A stretch of 64,000 bases of DNA from assembly GCA_031213475.1 (NCBI GenBank), contig JARUPZ010000007.1:5079586-5143585 (forward strand). Direction: 5' to 3'. Under the pieces are notes generated by a model that had not been told where the DNA came from, did no database searches, and saw only the letters and a program-made list of their open reading frames with translations. Within the stretch, counting starts at the first letter, position 1. Each line of letters opens with the position of its first letter. The position numbers and the translations under genes are program-made. Below, one piece after another: positions 10,010-25,000 of this stretch. This DNA comes from Nereocystis luetkeana. Lineage: Eukaryota > Sar > Phaeophyceae > Laminariales > Laminariaceae.

Positions 10010-13000
10010 GTACGTCCGTTCTTGGTGTTTGATTGTTGTATCGGTTACAGAGGTAAAATTGTGAAGAATGTGTTGGCGATGGTAACTGTGAACACTTGTG
10101 CCTTTTGATGAAACCAAAAGACTCGTACGTACAACACCATTTTTCGACGATCTCTCAATAGGTTTTGTACGTACTGTTGTTGGCTTGTATGCCGTTTTTT
10201 TGTGGTCAAAATGTCCTCGTTGTTTCTTGCTCCAACACCGTTTCTGTTACTATCGTTTATAGGTTTTGTTGTTTATTAATTTGTTTTTCATTTTGTTTCA
10301 CACCATTTCTCTTGTTTCTGGAATTATCGACCATGCCAATTTCAGATCCCGGATGCGAATGTCTCGGTGCCCAAGATCAGCGAGTCGCTGCCTTTGGTGG
10401 GCCTCGCTGTTGCCTCGGTAGACGTGGATGCGTCTCTCTCGTCCGCCTCGGGTGACTCGCCTGGTGAGTGTTCATCGTTAGGCTTCGAGTGTTTTTTTCT
10501 CGCTTTGTATTGTTATGCGTCGCCTCTTGGGTATCGCGGAACACTTGTGATGCTCGTGTATGAAGCTTGTGCTGCATCTGCTTTACGGACGTGGGGCTGT
10601 ATTCTGTGCTTTAGACGTCTTTATCTGATGTAGTAAGGACTTTTACTCGCACTTCGTGGATCAATAGATTGATTGCATGCTTGCACGTCATGCGTGTCGG
10701 TCCTACAGAAATGACTGGCTAACTCATGACCGATACGACCGTTCGCCACGTGGTGTTCCCTAGGTATTGGCGATGGTCTCGATGCGTCGGTCGACGTGCC
10801 TTCTCTCTCCGTTCACATGCAACCTGGTTTCGTGGACGTGCCGTCTGCGGACTTGTCCGGCCAGCGTACTGACATGCCGTCTGTTGGCGTTGAGATCTGC
10901 GTCGATCTGCCGTTCGGTGATGTGGAGCTGACCGGGCCGGATGTGGATGCTGAGGGCGGGGGCGTTTCTCTCGGGACGGGGCTGGCTGCGGTCGTGACTG
11001 GAGCCGTCGGTGCTGCCGCGGTCGGTCTTTGCTTGTCGGGCAAGGGTGACAAGCCGGAAGGGGAGGTACGCCCGTTCTTGTGTGTGCTCGATTGTTGCAT
11101 CGGTTACAGAGGTAAAAGTGTGGAGAATGTGTTGGCAATGGTAACTGTAAACACTTGTGTCTTCTGATAAAACAAAAAGACTCGTACGTACAACACCATG
11201 TTTCGACGATCTCTCAATAGGTTTTGTTCGTACTGTTGTTGGCTTGTATGTCGTATATTTGTGGTCAAAATGTCCTCGTTGTTTCTTGCTCCAACACCGT
11301 TTCTGTTGATATCGTTTATAAGTTTCGTTGTTTAATTAGTGTTTTCATTTTGTTTCACACCATTTCTCTTGTTTCTGGAATTGTCGACTATGCCAATTTC
11401 AGGTCCCCAATGCGAATGTCTCGGTGCCCGAGATCAGCGAGCGGCTGCCTTTGTTGGGCCTCGCTGTTGCCTCGGTGGACGTGGACGCGTCTCTCTCGTC
11501 CGCCTCCGGTGACCTGCCTGGTGGGTGTTCATCGTTAGGCTTCGAGTGTTTTTTTCTCGCTTTGTATTGTTATGCGTCGCCTCTTGGGTATCGCGGAACG
11601 TTTGCCATGCTCGTGTATGAAACTTGTGCTGTATCTGCTATACGGACGTGGGGCTGTATTCTGTGCTCGCGCCTGGACATAGTTGATGATCGTGTATACT
11701 TTGTACTTGTGTATCTGCTTTAAATAACACGGACTTTTACTCGCACTTCGTGTATCGATCGATTGATTGATTGCGTGCTTGCACCTCATGCGTGTCGGTC
11801 CTACAGAAATGACTGGCTAACACATGGCCGATACGACCGCTTGCCACGTGGTGTTCCCCAGGTATTGGCGATGGTCTCGATGCGTCGGTCGACGTGCCTT
11901 CTCTCTGCATTCACATGCAATCTGGTGTCGTGGACGTGCCGTCTGCGGACTTGTCCGGCCAGCGTACTGACATGCCGTCTGTTGGCGTTGAGATCTGCGT
12001 CGATCTGCCGTTCGGTGATGTCGAGCTGACCGGGCCGGACGTGGATGCTGAGGGCGGGGGCGTTTCTCTCGGGACGGGGCTGGCTGCGGGCGTGACTGGA
12101 GCTGTCGGTGCTGCCGCGGTCGGTCTTTGCTTGTCGGGCAAGGGTGACAAGCCGGAAGGGGAGGTACGCCCGTTCTTGTGTGTGATCGATTGTCGTATCG
12201 GTTACAGAGGTAAAAGTGTGGAGAATGTGTTGGCAATGGTAACTGTAAACACCTGTGTCTTTTGATAAAACAAAGAGACTCGTACGTACAACACCATGTT
12301 TCGACGATCTTTCAATAGGTTTTGTTCGTACTGTTGTTGGCTTGTATGTCGTATATTTGTGGTCGAAATGTCCTCGTTGTTTCTTGCTCCAACACTGTTT
12401 CTGTTACTATCGTTTATAGGTTTTGTTGTTTGATTAGTTTTTTCATTTTGTTTCACACCATTTCTCTTGTTTCTGGAATTGTCGACTATGCCAATTTCAG
12501 ATCCCGGATGCGAATGTCTCGGTGCCCAAGATCAGCGAGTCGCTGCCTTTGGTGGGCCTCGCTGTTGCCTCGGTAGACGTGGATACGTCTCTCTCGTCCG
12601 CCTCCGGTGACCTGCCTGGTGGGTGTTCATCGTTAGGCTTCGAGTGTTTATTCTCGATTTGTATTGTTATGCGTCGCCTCTTGGGTATCGCGGAACGTTT
12701 GCCATGCTCGTGTATGAAACTTGTGCTGTATCTGCTTTACGGACGTGGGGCTGTATTCGGTGCTTTAGACGTCTTAATCTGATATAACACGGACTTTTAC
12801 TCGCACTTCGTGGATCAATAGATTGATTGAATGCGTGCTTGCACCTCATGCGTGTCGGTCCTACTGAACTGACTGGCTAACTCATGACCGATACGACCGT
12901 TCGCCACGTGGTGTTCCCCAGGTATTGGCGATGGTCTCGATGCGTCGGTCGACATGCCTTCTCTCTGCGTTCACATGCAATCTAGGGTCGTGGACGTGCC

Positions 13001-16000
13001 GTCTGCGGACTTGTCCGGCCAGCGTACTGACATGCCGTCTGTTGGCGTTGAGATCTGCGTCGATCTGCCGGTCGGTGATGTGGAGCTGACCGGCCTGGAC
13101 GTGGGTGCTGAGGGCGGGGGCGTTTCTCTCGGGACGGGGCTGGCTGCTGGCGTTATTGGAGCTGTCGGTGCTGCCGCGGTCGGTCTTTGCTTGTCGGGCA
13201 AGGGTGACAAGCCGGAAGGGGAGGTACGCCCGTTCTTGTCTGTGATCGATTGTTGCATCGGTTACAGAGGTAAAAGTGTGAAGAATGTGTTGGCAATGGT
13301 AACTGTAAACACTTGTGTCTTTTGATAAAACAAAGAGACTCGTACGTACAACACCATGTTTCGACGATCTCTCAATAGGTTTTGTTCGTACTGTTGTTGG
13401 CTTGTATGTCGTATATTTGTGGTCAAAATTTCCTCGTTGTTTCTTGCTCCAACACCGTTTCTGTTTCTATCGTTTATAGGTCTTGTAGTTTAATAATTTG
13501 TTTTTCATTTTGTTTCACACCATTTCTCTTGTTTCTGGAATTGTCGACTATGCCAATTTCAGATACCGGATGCGAATGTCTCGGTGCCCAAGATCAGCGA
13601 GTCGCTGCCTTTGGTGGGCCTCGTTGTTGCTTCGGTGGACGTGGATGCGTCTCTCTCGTCCGCCTTAGGTGACCTGCCTGGTGGGTGTTCATCGTTAGGC
13701 TTCGAGTGTTTTTTTCTCGCTTTGTATTGTTATGCGTCGCCTCTTGGGTATCGCGGAACACTTGTGATGCTCGTGTATGAAACTTGTGCTGTATCTGCTA
13801 TACGGACGTGGGGCTGTATTCTGTGCTCGCGCCTGGACATAGTTGATGATCGTGTATACTTTGTACTTGTGTATCTGCTTTAAATAACACGGACTTTTAC
13901 TCGCACTTCGTGTATCGATCGATTGATTGATTGCGTGCTTGCACCTCATGCGTGTCGGTCCTACAGAAATGACTGGCTAACACATGGCCGATACGACCGC
14001 TTGCCACGTGGTGTTCCCCAGGTATTGGCGATGGTCTCGATGCGTCGGTCGACGTGCCTTCTCTCTGCATTCACATGCAATCTGGTGTCGTGGACGTGCC
14101 GTCTGCGGACTTGTCCGGCCAGCGTACTGACATGCCGTCTGTTGGCGTTGAGATCTGCGTCGATCTGCCGTTCGGTGATGTCGAGCTGACCGGGCCGGAC
14201 GTGGATGCTGAGGGCGGGGGCGTTTCTCTCGGGACGGGGCTGGCTGCGGGCGTGACTGGAGCTGTCGGTGCTGCCGCGGTCGGTCTTTGCTTGTCGGGCA
14301 AGGGTGACAAGCCGGAAGGGGAGGTACGCCCGTTCTTGTGTGTGATCGATTGTTGTATCGGTTACAGAGGTAAAAGTGTGGAGAATGTGTTGGCAATGGT
14401 AACTGTAAACACCTGTGTCTTTTGATAAAATAAAGAGACTCGTACGTACAACACCATGTTTCGACGATCTCTCAATAGGTTTTGTTCGTACTGTTGTTGG
14501 CTTGTATGTCGTATATTTGTGGTCGAAATGTCCTCGTTGTTTCTTGCTCCAACACTGTTTCTGTTACTATCGTTTATAGGTTTTGTTGTTTAATAATTTG
14601 TTTTTCATTTTGTTTCACACCATTTCTCTTGTTTCTGGAATTGTCGACTATGCCAATTTCAGATACCGGATGCGAATGTCTCGGTGCCCAAGATCAGCGA
14701 GTCGCTGCCTTTGGTGGGCCTCGTTGTTGCTTCGGTGGACGTGGATGCGTCTCTCTCGTCCGCCTTAGGTGACCTGCCTGGTGGGTGTTCATCGTTAGGC
14801 TTCGAGTGTTTTTTTCTCGCTTTGTATTGTTATGCGTCGCCTCTTGGGTATCGCGGAACACTTGTGATGCTCGTGTATGAAACTTGTGCTGTATCTGCTA
14901 TACGGACGTGGGGCTGTATTCGGTGCTTTAGACGTCTTAATCTGATATAGTACGGACTTTTACTCGCACTTCGTGGATAAATTAATTGATTGATTGCGTG
15001 CTTGCACGCAATGCGTGTCGGTCCTACAGAAATGACTGGCTAACTCATGTCCGATACGACCGTTCGCCACGTGGTGTTCCCCAGGTATTGGCGATGGTCT
15101 CGATGCGTCGGTCGACGTGCCTTCTCTCTCCGTTCACATGCAATCTGGTGTCGTGGACGTGCCGTCTGCGGACTTGTCCGGCCAGCGTACTGACATGCCG
15201 TCGGTTGGCGTTGAGATCTGCGTCGATCTGCCGGTCGGTGATGTGGAGCTGACCGGGACGGACGTGGGTGCTGAGGGCGGGGGCGTTTCTCTCGGGACGG
15301 GGCTGGCTGCGGGCGTGACTGGAGCTGTCGGTGCTGCCGCGGTCGGTCTTTGCTTGTCGGGCAAGGGTGACAAGCCGGAAGGGGAGGTACGCCCGTTCTT
15401 GTGTGTGATCGATTGTCGTATCGGTTATAGAGGTAAAAGTGTGGAGAACGTGTTGGCAATGGTAACTGTAAACACTTGTGTCTTCTGATAAAACAAAGAG
15501 ACTCGTACGTACAACACCATGTTTCGACGATCTCTCAATAGGTTTTGTTCGTACTGTTGTTGGCTTGTATGTCGTATATTTGTGGTCGAAATTTCCTCGT
15601 TGTTTCTTGCTCCAACACCGTTTCTGTTACTATCGTTTATAAGTTTCGTTGTTTAATTAAAAAAAAACATTTTGTTTCACACCATTTCTCTTGTTTCTGG
15701 AATTGTCGACCATGCCAATTTCAGACCCCGGATGCGAATGTCTCGGAGCCCGAGATCAGCGAGTCGCTGCCTTTGGTGGGCCTCGCGGTTGACTCAGTGG
15801 ACGTGGATGCGTCTCTCTCGTCCGCCTCCGGTGACCTGCCTGGTGAGTGTTCATCGTTAGGCTTCGAGTGTTTTTTTCTCGATTTGAATTGTTATGCGTC
15901 GCCTCTTGGGTATCGCGGAACACTTGTCATGCTCGTGTATGAAACTTGGGCTGTATCTGTTATACGGACGTGGGGCTGTATTCGGTGCTCGCGCCTGGAC

Positions 16001-19000
16001 ATAGTTGATGATCGTGTATACTTTGTACTTGTGTGTCTGCTATATATAACACGGACTTTTACTCGCACTTCGTGTATCGATCGATTGATTGATTGCGTGC
16101 TTGCACCTCATGCGTGTCGGTCCTACAGAAATGACTGGCTAACACATGACCGATACGGTTGCTTGCCACGTGGTGTTCCCCAGGTATTGGCGATGGTCTC
16201 GATGCGTCGGTCGACATGCCTTCTCTCTCCGTTCACATGCAATCTGGTGTCGTGGACGTGCCGTCTGCGGACTTGTCCGGCCAGCGTACTGACATGCCGT
16301 CTGTTGGCGTTGAGATCTGCGTCGATCTGCCGGTCGGTGATGTGGAGCTGACCGGGCCGGACGTGGGTGCTGAGGGCGGGGGCGTTTCTCTCGGGACGGG
16401 GCTGGCTGCGGGCGTGACTGGAGCCGTCGGTGCTGCCGCGGTCGGTCTTTGCTTGTCGGGCAAGGGTGACAAGCCGGAAGGGGAGGTACGCCCGTTCTTG
16501 TGTGTGATCGATTGTCGTATCGGTTACAGAGGTAAAAGTGTGGAGAATGTGTTGGCAATGGTAACTGTAAACACTTGTGTCTTTTGATAAAACAAAAAGA
16601 CTCGTACGTACAACACCATGTTTCGACGATCTCTCAATAGGTTTTGTTCGTACTGTTGTTGGCTTGTATGTCGTATATTTGTGGTCGAAATGTCCTCGTT
16701 GTTTCTTGCTCCAACACCGTTTCTGTTACTATCGTTTATACGTTTCGTTGTTTAATTAAAAAAAAACATTTTGTTTCACACCATTTCTCTTGTTTCTGGA
16801 ATTGTCGGCCATGCCAATTTCAGACCCCGGATGCGAATGTCTCGGTGCCCGAGATCAGCGAGTCGCTGCCTTTGGTGGGCCTCGCTGTTGCCTCGATGGA
16901 CGTGGATGCGTCTCTCTCGTCCGCCTCCGGTGACCTGCCTGGTGGGTGTTCATCGTTAGGCTTCTAGTGTTTTTTTCTCGCTTTGTATTGTTATGCGTCG
17001 CCTCTTGGGTATCGCGGAACGTTTGCCATGCTCGTGTATGAAACTTGGGCTGTATCTGCTATACGGACGTGGGGCTGAATTCTGTGCTCGCGCCTGGACA
17101 TAGTTGTTGATCGTGTATACTTTGTATATCTGTATCGGCTATAAATAACACGGACTTTTACTCGCACTTCGTGTATCGATCGATTGATTGATTGCGTGCT
17201 TGCACCTCATGCGTGTCGGTCCTACAGAAATGACTGGCTAACACATGACCGATACGACCGCTTGCCACGTGGTGTTCCCCAGGTATTGGCGATGGTCTCG
17301 ATGCGTCGGTCGACATGCCTTCTCTCTGCGTTCACATGCAATCTGGTGTCGTGGACGTGCCGTCTGCGGACTTGTCCGGCCAGCGTACTGACATGCCGTC
17401 TGTTGGCGTTGAGATCTGCGTCGATCTGCCGTTCGGTGATATGGAGCTGACCGGGCCGGACGTGGGTGCTGAGGGCGGGGGCGTTTCTCTCGGGACGGGG
17501 CTGGCTGCGGGCGTGACTGGAGCTGTCGGTGCTGCCGCGGTCGGTCTTTGCTTGTCGGGCAAGGGTGACAAGCCGGAAGGGGAGGTACGCCCGTTCTTGT
17601 GTGTGATCGATTGTCGTATCGGTTACAGAGGTAAAAGTGTGGAGAATGTGTTGGCGATGGTAACTGTGAACACTTGTGCCTTTTGATGAAACCAAAAGAC
17701 TCGTACGTACAACACCATTTTTCGACGATCTCTCAATAGGTTTTGTACGTACTGTTGTTGGCTTGTATGCCGTTTTTTTGTGGTCAAAATGTCCTCGTTG
17801 TTTCTTGCTCCAACACCGTTTCTGTTACTATCGTTTATAGGTTTTGTTGTTTATTAATTTGTTTTTCATTTTGTTTCACACCATTTCTCTTGTTTCTGGA
17901 ATTATCGACCATGCCAATTTCAGATCCCGGATGCGAATGTCTCGGTGCCCAAGATCAGCGAGTCGCTGCCTTTGGTGGGCCTCGCTGTTGCCTCGGTAGA
18001 CGTGGATGCGTCTCTCTCGTCCGCCTCGGGTGACTCGCCTGGTGAGTGTTCATCGTTAGGCTTCGAGTGTTTTTTTCTCGCTTTGTATTGTTATGCGTCG
18101 CCTCTTGGGTATCGCGGAACACTTGTGATGCTCGTGTATGAAGCTTGTGCTGCATCTGCTTTACGGACGTGGGGCTGTATTCTGTGCTTTAGACGTCTTT
18201 ATCTGATGTAGTAAGGACTTTTACTCGCACTTCGTGGATCAATAGATTGATTGCATGCTTGCACGTCATGCGTGTCGGTCCTACAGAAATGACTGGCTAA
18301 CTCATGACCGATACGACCGTTCGCCACGTGGTGTTCCCTAGGTATTGGCGATGGTCTCGATGCGTCGGTCGACGTGCCTTCTCTCTCCGTTCACATGCAA
18401 CCTGGTTTCGTGGACGTGCCGTCTGCGGACTTGTCCGGCCAGCGTACTGACATGCCGTCTGTTGGCGTTGAGATCTGCGTCGATCTGCCGTTCGGTGATG
18501 TGGAGCTGACCGGGCCGGATGTGGATGCTGAGGGCGGGGGCGTTTCTCTCGGGACGGGGCTGGCTGCGGTCGTGACTGGAGCCGTCGGTGCTGCCGCGGT
18601 CGGTCTTTGCTTGTCGGGCAAGGGTGACAAGCCGGAAGGGGAGGTACGCCCGTTCTTGTGTGTGCTCGATTGTTGCATCGGTTACAGAGGTAAAAGTGTG
18701 GAGAATGTGTTGGCAATGGTAACTGTAAACACTTGTGTCTTCTGATAAAACAAAAAGACTCGTACGTACAACACCATGTTTCGACGATCTCTCAATAGGT
18801 TTTGTTCGTACTGTTGTTGGCTTGTATGTCGTATATTTGTGGTCAAAATGTCCTCGTTGTTTCTTGCTCCAACACCGTTTCTGTTGATATCGTTTATAAG
18901 TTTCGTTGTTTAATTAGTGTTTTCATTTTGTTTCACACCATTTCTCTTGTTTCTGGAATTGTCGACTATGCCAATTTCAGGTCCCCAATGCGAATGTCTC

Positions 19001-22000
19001 GGTGCCCGAGATCAGCGAGCGGCTGCCTTTGTTGGGCCTCGCTGTTGCCTCGGTGGACGTGGACGCGTCTCTCTCGTCCGCCTCCGGTGACCTGCCTGGT
19101 GGGTGTTCATCGTTAGGCTTCGAGTGTTTTTTTCTCGCTTTGTATTGTTATGCGTCGCCTCTTGGGTATCGCGGAACGTTTGCCATGCTCGTGTATGAAA
19201 CTTGTGCTGTATCTGCTATACGGACGTGGGGCTGTATTCTGTGCTCGCGCCTGGACATAGTTGATGATCGTGTATACTTTGTACTTGTGTATCTGCTTTA
19301 AATAACACGGACTTTTACTCGCACTTCGTGTATCGATCGATTGATTGATTGCGTGCTTGCACCTCATGCGTGTCGGTCCTACAGAAATGACTGGCTAACA
19401 CATGGCCGATACGACCGCTTGCCACGTGGTGTTCCCCAGGTATTGGCGATGGTCTCGATGCGTCGGTCGACATGCCTTCTCTCTCCGTTCACATGCAATC
19501 TGGTGTCGTGGACGTGCCGTCTGCGGACTTGTCCGGCCAGCGTACTGACATGCCGTCTGTTGGCGTTGAGATCTGCGTCGATCTGCCGTTCGGTGATGTC
19601 GAGCTGACCGGGCCGGACGTGGGTGCTGAGGGCGGGGGCGTTTCTCTCGGGACGGGGCTGGCTGCGGGCGTGACTGGAGCTGTCGGTGCTGCCGCGGTCG
19701 GTCTTTGCTTGTCGGGCAAGGGTGACAAGCCGGAAGGGGAGGTACGCCCGTTCTTGTGTGTGATCGATTGTTGTATCGGTTACAGAGGTAAAAGTGTGGA
19801 GAATGTGTTGGCAATGGTAACTGTAAACACCTGTGTCTTTTGATAAAACAAAGAGACTCGTACGTACAACACCATGTTTCGACGATCTCTCAATAGGTTT
19901 TGTTCGTACTGTTGTTGGCTTGTATGTCGTATATTTGTGGTCGAAATGTCCTCGTTGTTTCTTGCTCCAACACTGTTTCTGTTACTATCGTTTATAGGTT
20001 TTGTTGTTTGATTAGTTTTTTCATTTTGTTTCACACCATTTCTCTTGTTTCTGGAATTGTCGACTATGCCAATTTCAGATCCCGGATGCGAATGTCTCGG
20101 TGCCCAAGATCAGCGAGTCGCTGCCTTTGGTGGGCCTCGCTGTTGCCTCGGTAGACGTGGATACGTCTCTCTCGTCCGCCTCCGGTGACCTGCCTGGTGG
20201 GTGTTCATCGTTAGGCTTCGAGTGTTTATTCTCGATTTGTATTGTTATGCGTCGCCTCTTGGGTATCGCGGAACGTTTGCCATGCTCGTGTATGAAACTT
20301 GTGCTGTATCTGCTTTACGGACGTGGGGCTGTATTCGGTGCTTTAGACGTCTTAATCTGATATAACACGGACTTTTACTCGCACTTCGTGGATCAATAGA
20401 TTGATTGAATGCGTGCTTGCACCTCATGCGTGTCGGTCCTACTGAACTGACTGGCTAACTCATGACCGATACGACCGTTCGCCACGTGGTGTTCCCCAGG
20501 TATTGGCGATGGTCTCGATGCGTCGGTCGACATGCCTTCTCTCTGCGTTCACATGCAATCTAGGGTCGTGGACGTGCCGTCTGCGGACTTGTCCGGCCAG
20601 CGTACTGACATGCCGTCTGTTGGCGTTGAGATCTGCGTCGATCTGCCGGTCGGTGATGTGGAGCTGACCGGCCTGGACGTGGGTGCTGAGGGCGGGGGCG
20701 TTTCTCTCGGGACGGGGCTGGCTGCTGGCGTTATTGGAGCTGTCGGTGCTGCCGCGGTCGGTCTTTGCTTGTCGGGCAAGGGTGACAAGCCGGAAGGGGA
20801 GGTACGCCCGTTCTTGTCTGTGATCGATTGTTGCATCGGTTACAGAGGTAAAAGTGTGAAGAATGTGTTGGCAATGGTAACTGTAAACACTTGTGTCTTT
20901 TGATAAAACAAAGAGACTCGTACGTACAACACCATGTTTCGACGATCTCTCAATAGGTTTTGTTCGTACTGTTGTTGGCTTGTATGTCGTATATTTGTGG
21001 TCAAAATTTCCTCGTTGTTTCTTGCTCCAACACCGTTTCTGTTTCTATCGTTTATAGGTCTTGTTGTTTAATAATTTGTTTTTCATTTTGTTTCACACCA
21101 TTTCTCTTGTTTCTGGAATTGTCGACTATGCCAATTTCAGATCCCGGATGCGAATGTCTCGGTGCCCAAGATCAGCGAGTCGCTGCCTTTGGTGGGCCTC
21201 GTTGTTGCTTCGGTGGACGTGGATGCGTCTCTCTCGTCCGCCTTAGGTGACCTGCCTGGTGGGTGTTCATCGTTAGGCTTCGAGTGTTTTTTTCTCGCTT
21301 TGTATTGTTATGCGTCGCCTCTTGGGTATCGCGGAACACTTGTGATGCTCGTGTATGAAACTTGTGCTGTATCTGCTATACGGACGTGGGGCTGTATTCT
21401 GTGCTCGCGCCTGGACATAGTTGATGATCGTGTATACTTTGTACTTGTGTATCTGCTTTAAATAACACGGACTTTTACTCGCACTTCGTGTATCGATCGA
21501 TTGATTGATTGCGTGCTTGCACCTCATGCGTGTCGGTCCTACAGAAATGACTGGCTAACACATGGCCGATACGACCGCTTGCCACGTGGTGTTCCCCAGG
21601 TATTGGCGATGGTCTCGATGCGTCGGTCGACGTGCCTTCTCTCTGCATTCACATGCAATCTGGTGTCGTGGACGTGCCGTCTGCGGACTTGTCCGGCCAG
21701 CGTACTGACATGCCGTCTGTTGGCGTTGAGATCTGCGTCGATCTGCCGTTCGGTGATGTCGAGCTGACCGGGCCGGACGTGGATGCTGAGGGCGGGGGCG
21801 TTTCTCTCGGGACGGGGCTGGCTGCGGGCGTGACTGGAGCTGTCGGTGCTGCCGCGGTCGGTCTTTGCTTGTCGGGCAAGGGTGACAAGCCGGAAGGGGA
21901 GGTACGCCCGTTCTTGTGTGTGATCGATTGTTGTATCGGTTACAGAGGTAAAAGTGTGGAGAATGTGTTGGCAATGGTAACTGTAAACACCTGTGTCTTT

Positions 22001-25000
22001 TGATAAAACAAAGAGACTCGTACGTACAACACCATGTTTCGACGATCTCTCAATAGGTTTTGTTCGTACTGTTGTTGGCTTGTATGTCGTATATTTGTGG
22101 TCGAAATGTCCTCGTTGTTTCTTGCTCCAACACTGTTTCTGTTACTATCGTTTATAGGTTTCGTTGTTTGATTAGTTTTTTCATTTTGTTTCACACCATT
22201 TCTCTTGTTTCTGGAATTGTCGACTATGCCAATTTCAGATCCCGGATGCGAATGTCTCGGTGCCCAAGATCAGCGAGTCGCTGCCTTTGGTGGGCCTCGC
22301 TGTTGCCTCGGTAGACGTGGATACGTCTCTCTCGTCCGTCTCCGGTGACCTGCCTGGTGGGTGTTCATCGTTAGGCTTCGAGTGTTTATTCTCGATTTGT
22401 ATTGTTATGCGTCGCCTCTTGGGTATCGCGGAACGTTTGCCATGCTCGTGTATGAAACTTGTGCTGTATCTGCTTTACGGACGTGGGGCTGTATTCGGTG
22501 CTTTAGACGTCTTAATCTGATATAACACGGACTTTTACTCGCACTTCGTGGATCAATAGATTGATTGATTGCGTGCTTGCACCTCATGCGTGTCGGTCCT
22601 ACTGAACTGACTGGCTAACTCATGACCGATACGACCGTTCGCCACGTGGTGTTCCCCAGGTATTGGCGATGGTCTCGATGCGTCGGTCGACATGCCTTCT
22701 CTCTGCGTTCACATGCAATCTAGGGTCGTGGACGTGCCGTCTGCGGACTTGTCCGGCCAGCGTACTGACATGCCGTCTGTTGGCGTTGAGATCTGCGTCG
22801 ATCTGCCGGTCGGTGATGTGGAGCTGACCGGCCTGGACGTGGGTGCTGAGGGCGGGGGCGTTTCTCTCGGGACGGGGCTGGCTGCTGGCGTTATTGGAGC
22901 TGTCGGTGCTGCCGCGGTCGGTCTTTGCTTGTCGGGCAAGGGTGACAAGCCGGAAGGGGAGGTACGCCCGTTCTTGTCTGTGATCGATTGTTGCATCGGT
23001 TACAGAGGTAAAAGTGTGAAGAATGTGTTGGCAATGGTAACTGTAAACACTTGTGTCTTTTGATAAAACAAAGAGACTCGTACGTACAACACCATGTTTC
23101 GACGATCTCTCAATAGGTTTTGTTCGTACTGTTGTTGGCTTGTATGTCGTATATTTGTGGTCAAAATTTCCTCGTTGTTTCTTGCTCCAACACCGTTTCT
23201 GTTTCTATCGTTTATAGGTCTTGTAGTTTAATAATTTGTTTTTCATTTTGTTTCACACCATTTCTCTTGTTTCTGGAATTGTCGACTATGCCAATTTCAG
23301 ATACCGGATGCGAATGTCTCGGTGCCCAAGATCAGCGAGTCGCTGCCTTTGGTGGGCCTCGTTGTTGCTTCGGTGGACGTGGATGCGTCTCTCTCGTCCG
23401 CCTTAGGTGACCTGCCTGGTGGGTGTTCATCGTTAGGCTTCGAGTGTTTTTTTCTCGCTTTGTATTGTTATGCGTCGCCTCTTGGGTATCGCGGAACACT
23501 TGTGATGCTCGTGTATGAAACTTGTGCTGTATCTGCTATACGGACGTGGGGCTGTATTCGGTGCTTTAGACGTCTTAATCTGATATAGTACGGACTTTTA
23601 CTCGCACTTCGTGGATAAATTAATTGATTGATTGCGTGCTTGCACGCAATGCGTGTCGGTCCTACAGAAATGACTGGCTAACTCATGTCCGATACGACCG
23701 TTCGCCACGTGGTGTTCCCCAGGTATTGGCGATGGTCTCGATGCGTCGGTCGACGTGCCTTCTCTCTCCGTTCACATGCAATCTGGTGTCGTGGACGTGC
23801 CGTCTGCGGACTTGTCCGGCCAGCGTACTGACATGCCGTCGGTTGGCGTTGAGATCTGCGTCGATCTGCCGGTCGGTGATGTGGAGCTGACCGGGACGGA
23901 CGTGGGTGCTGAGGGCGGGGGCGTTTCTCTCGGGACGGGGCTGGCTGCGGGCGTGACTGGAGCTGTCGGTGCTGCCGCGGTCGGTCTTTGCTTGTCGGGC
24001 AAGGGTGACAAGCCGGAAGGGGAGGTACGCCCGTTCTTGTGTGTGATCGATTGTCGTATCGGTTATAGAGGTAAAAGTGTGGAGAACGTGTTGGCAATGG
24101 TAACTGTAAACACTTGTGTCTTCTGATAAAACAAAGAGACTCGTACGTACAACACCATGTTTCGACGATCTCTCAATAGGTTTTGTTCGTACTGTTGTTG
24201 GCTTGTATGTCGTATATTTGTGGTCGAAATTTCCTCGTTGTTTCTTGCTCCAACACCGTTTCTGTTACTATCGTTTATAAGTTTCGTTGTTTAATTAAAA
24301 AAAAACATTTTGTTTCACACCATTTCTCTTGTTTCTGGAATTGTCGACCATGCCAATTTCAGACCCCGGATGCGAATGTCTCGGAGCCCGAGATCAGCGA
24401 GTCGCTGCCTTTGGTGGGCCTCGCGGTTGACTCAGTGGACGTGGATGCGTCTCTCTCGTCCGCCTCCGGTGACCTGCCTGGTGAGTGTTCATCGTTAGGC
24501 TTCGAGTGTTTTTTTCTCGATTTGAATTGTTATGCGTCGCCTCTTGGGTATCGCGGAACACTTGTCATGCTCGTGTATGAAACTTGGGCTGTATCTGTTA
24601 TACGGACGTGGGGCTGTATTCGGTGCTCGCGCCTGGACATAGTTGATGATCGTGTATACTTTGTACTTGTGTGTCTGCTATATATAACACGGACTTTTAC
24701 TCGCACTTCGTGTATCGATCGATTGATTGATTGCGTGCTTGCACCTCATGCGTGTCGGTCCTACAGAAATGACTGGCTAACACATGACCGATACGGTTGC
24801 TTGCCACGTGGTGTTCCCCAGGTATTGGCGATGGTCTCGATGCGTCGGTCGACATGCCTTCTCTCTCCGTTCACATGCAATCTGGTGTCGTGGACGTGCC
24901 GTCTGCGGACTTGTCCGGCCAGCGTACTGACATGCCGTCTGTTGGCGTTGAGATCTGCGTCGATCTGCCGGTCGGTGATGTGGAGCTGACCGGGCCGGAC

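Noticed and set aside
15545..16351. 268-residue open frame (and its twin at 24183-24989)
   Set aside because: It reads continuously through intron, exon B6 and intron into A6, in a frame different from the spliced one at A6; present only in the two copies of this unit type.
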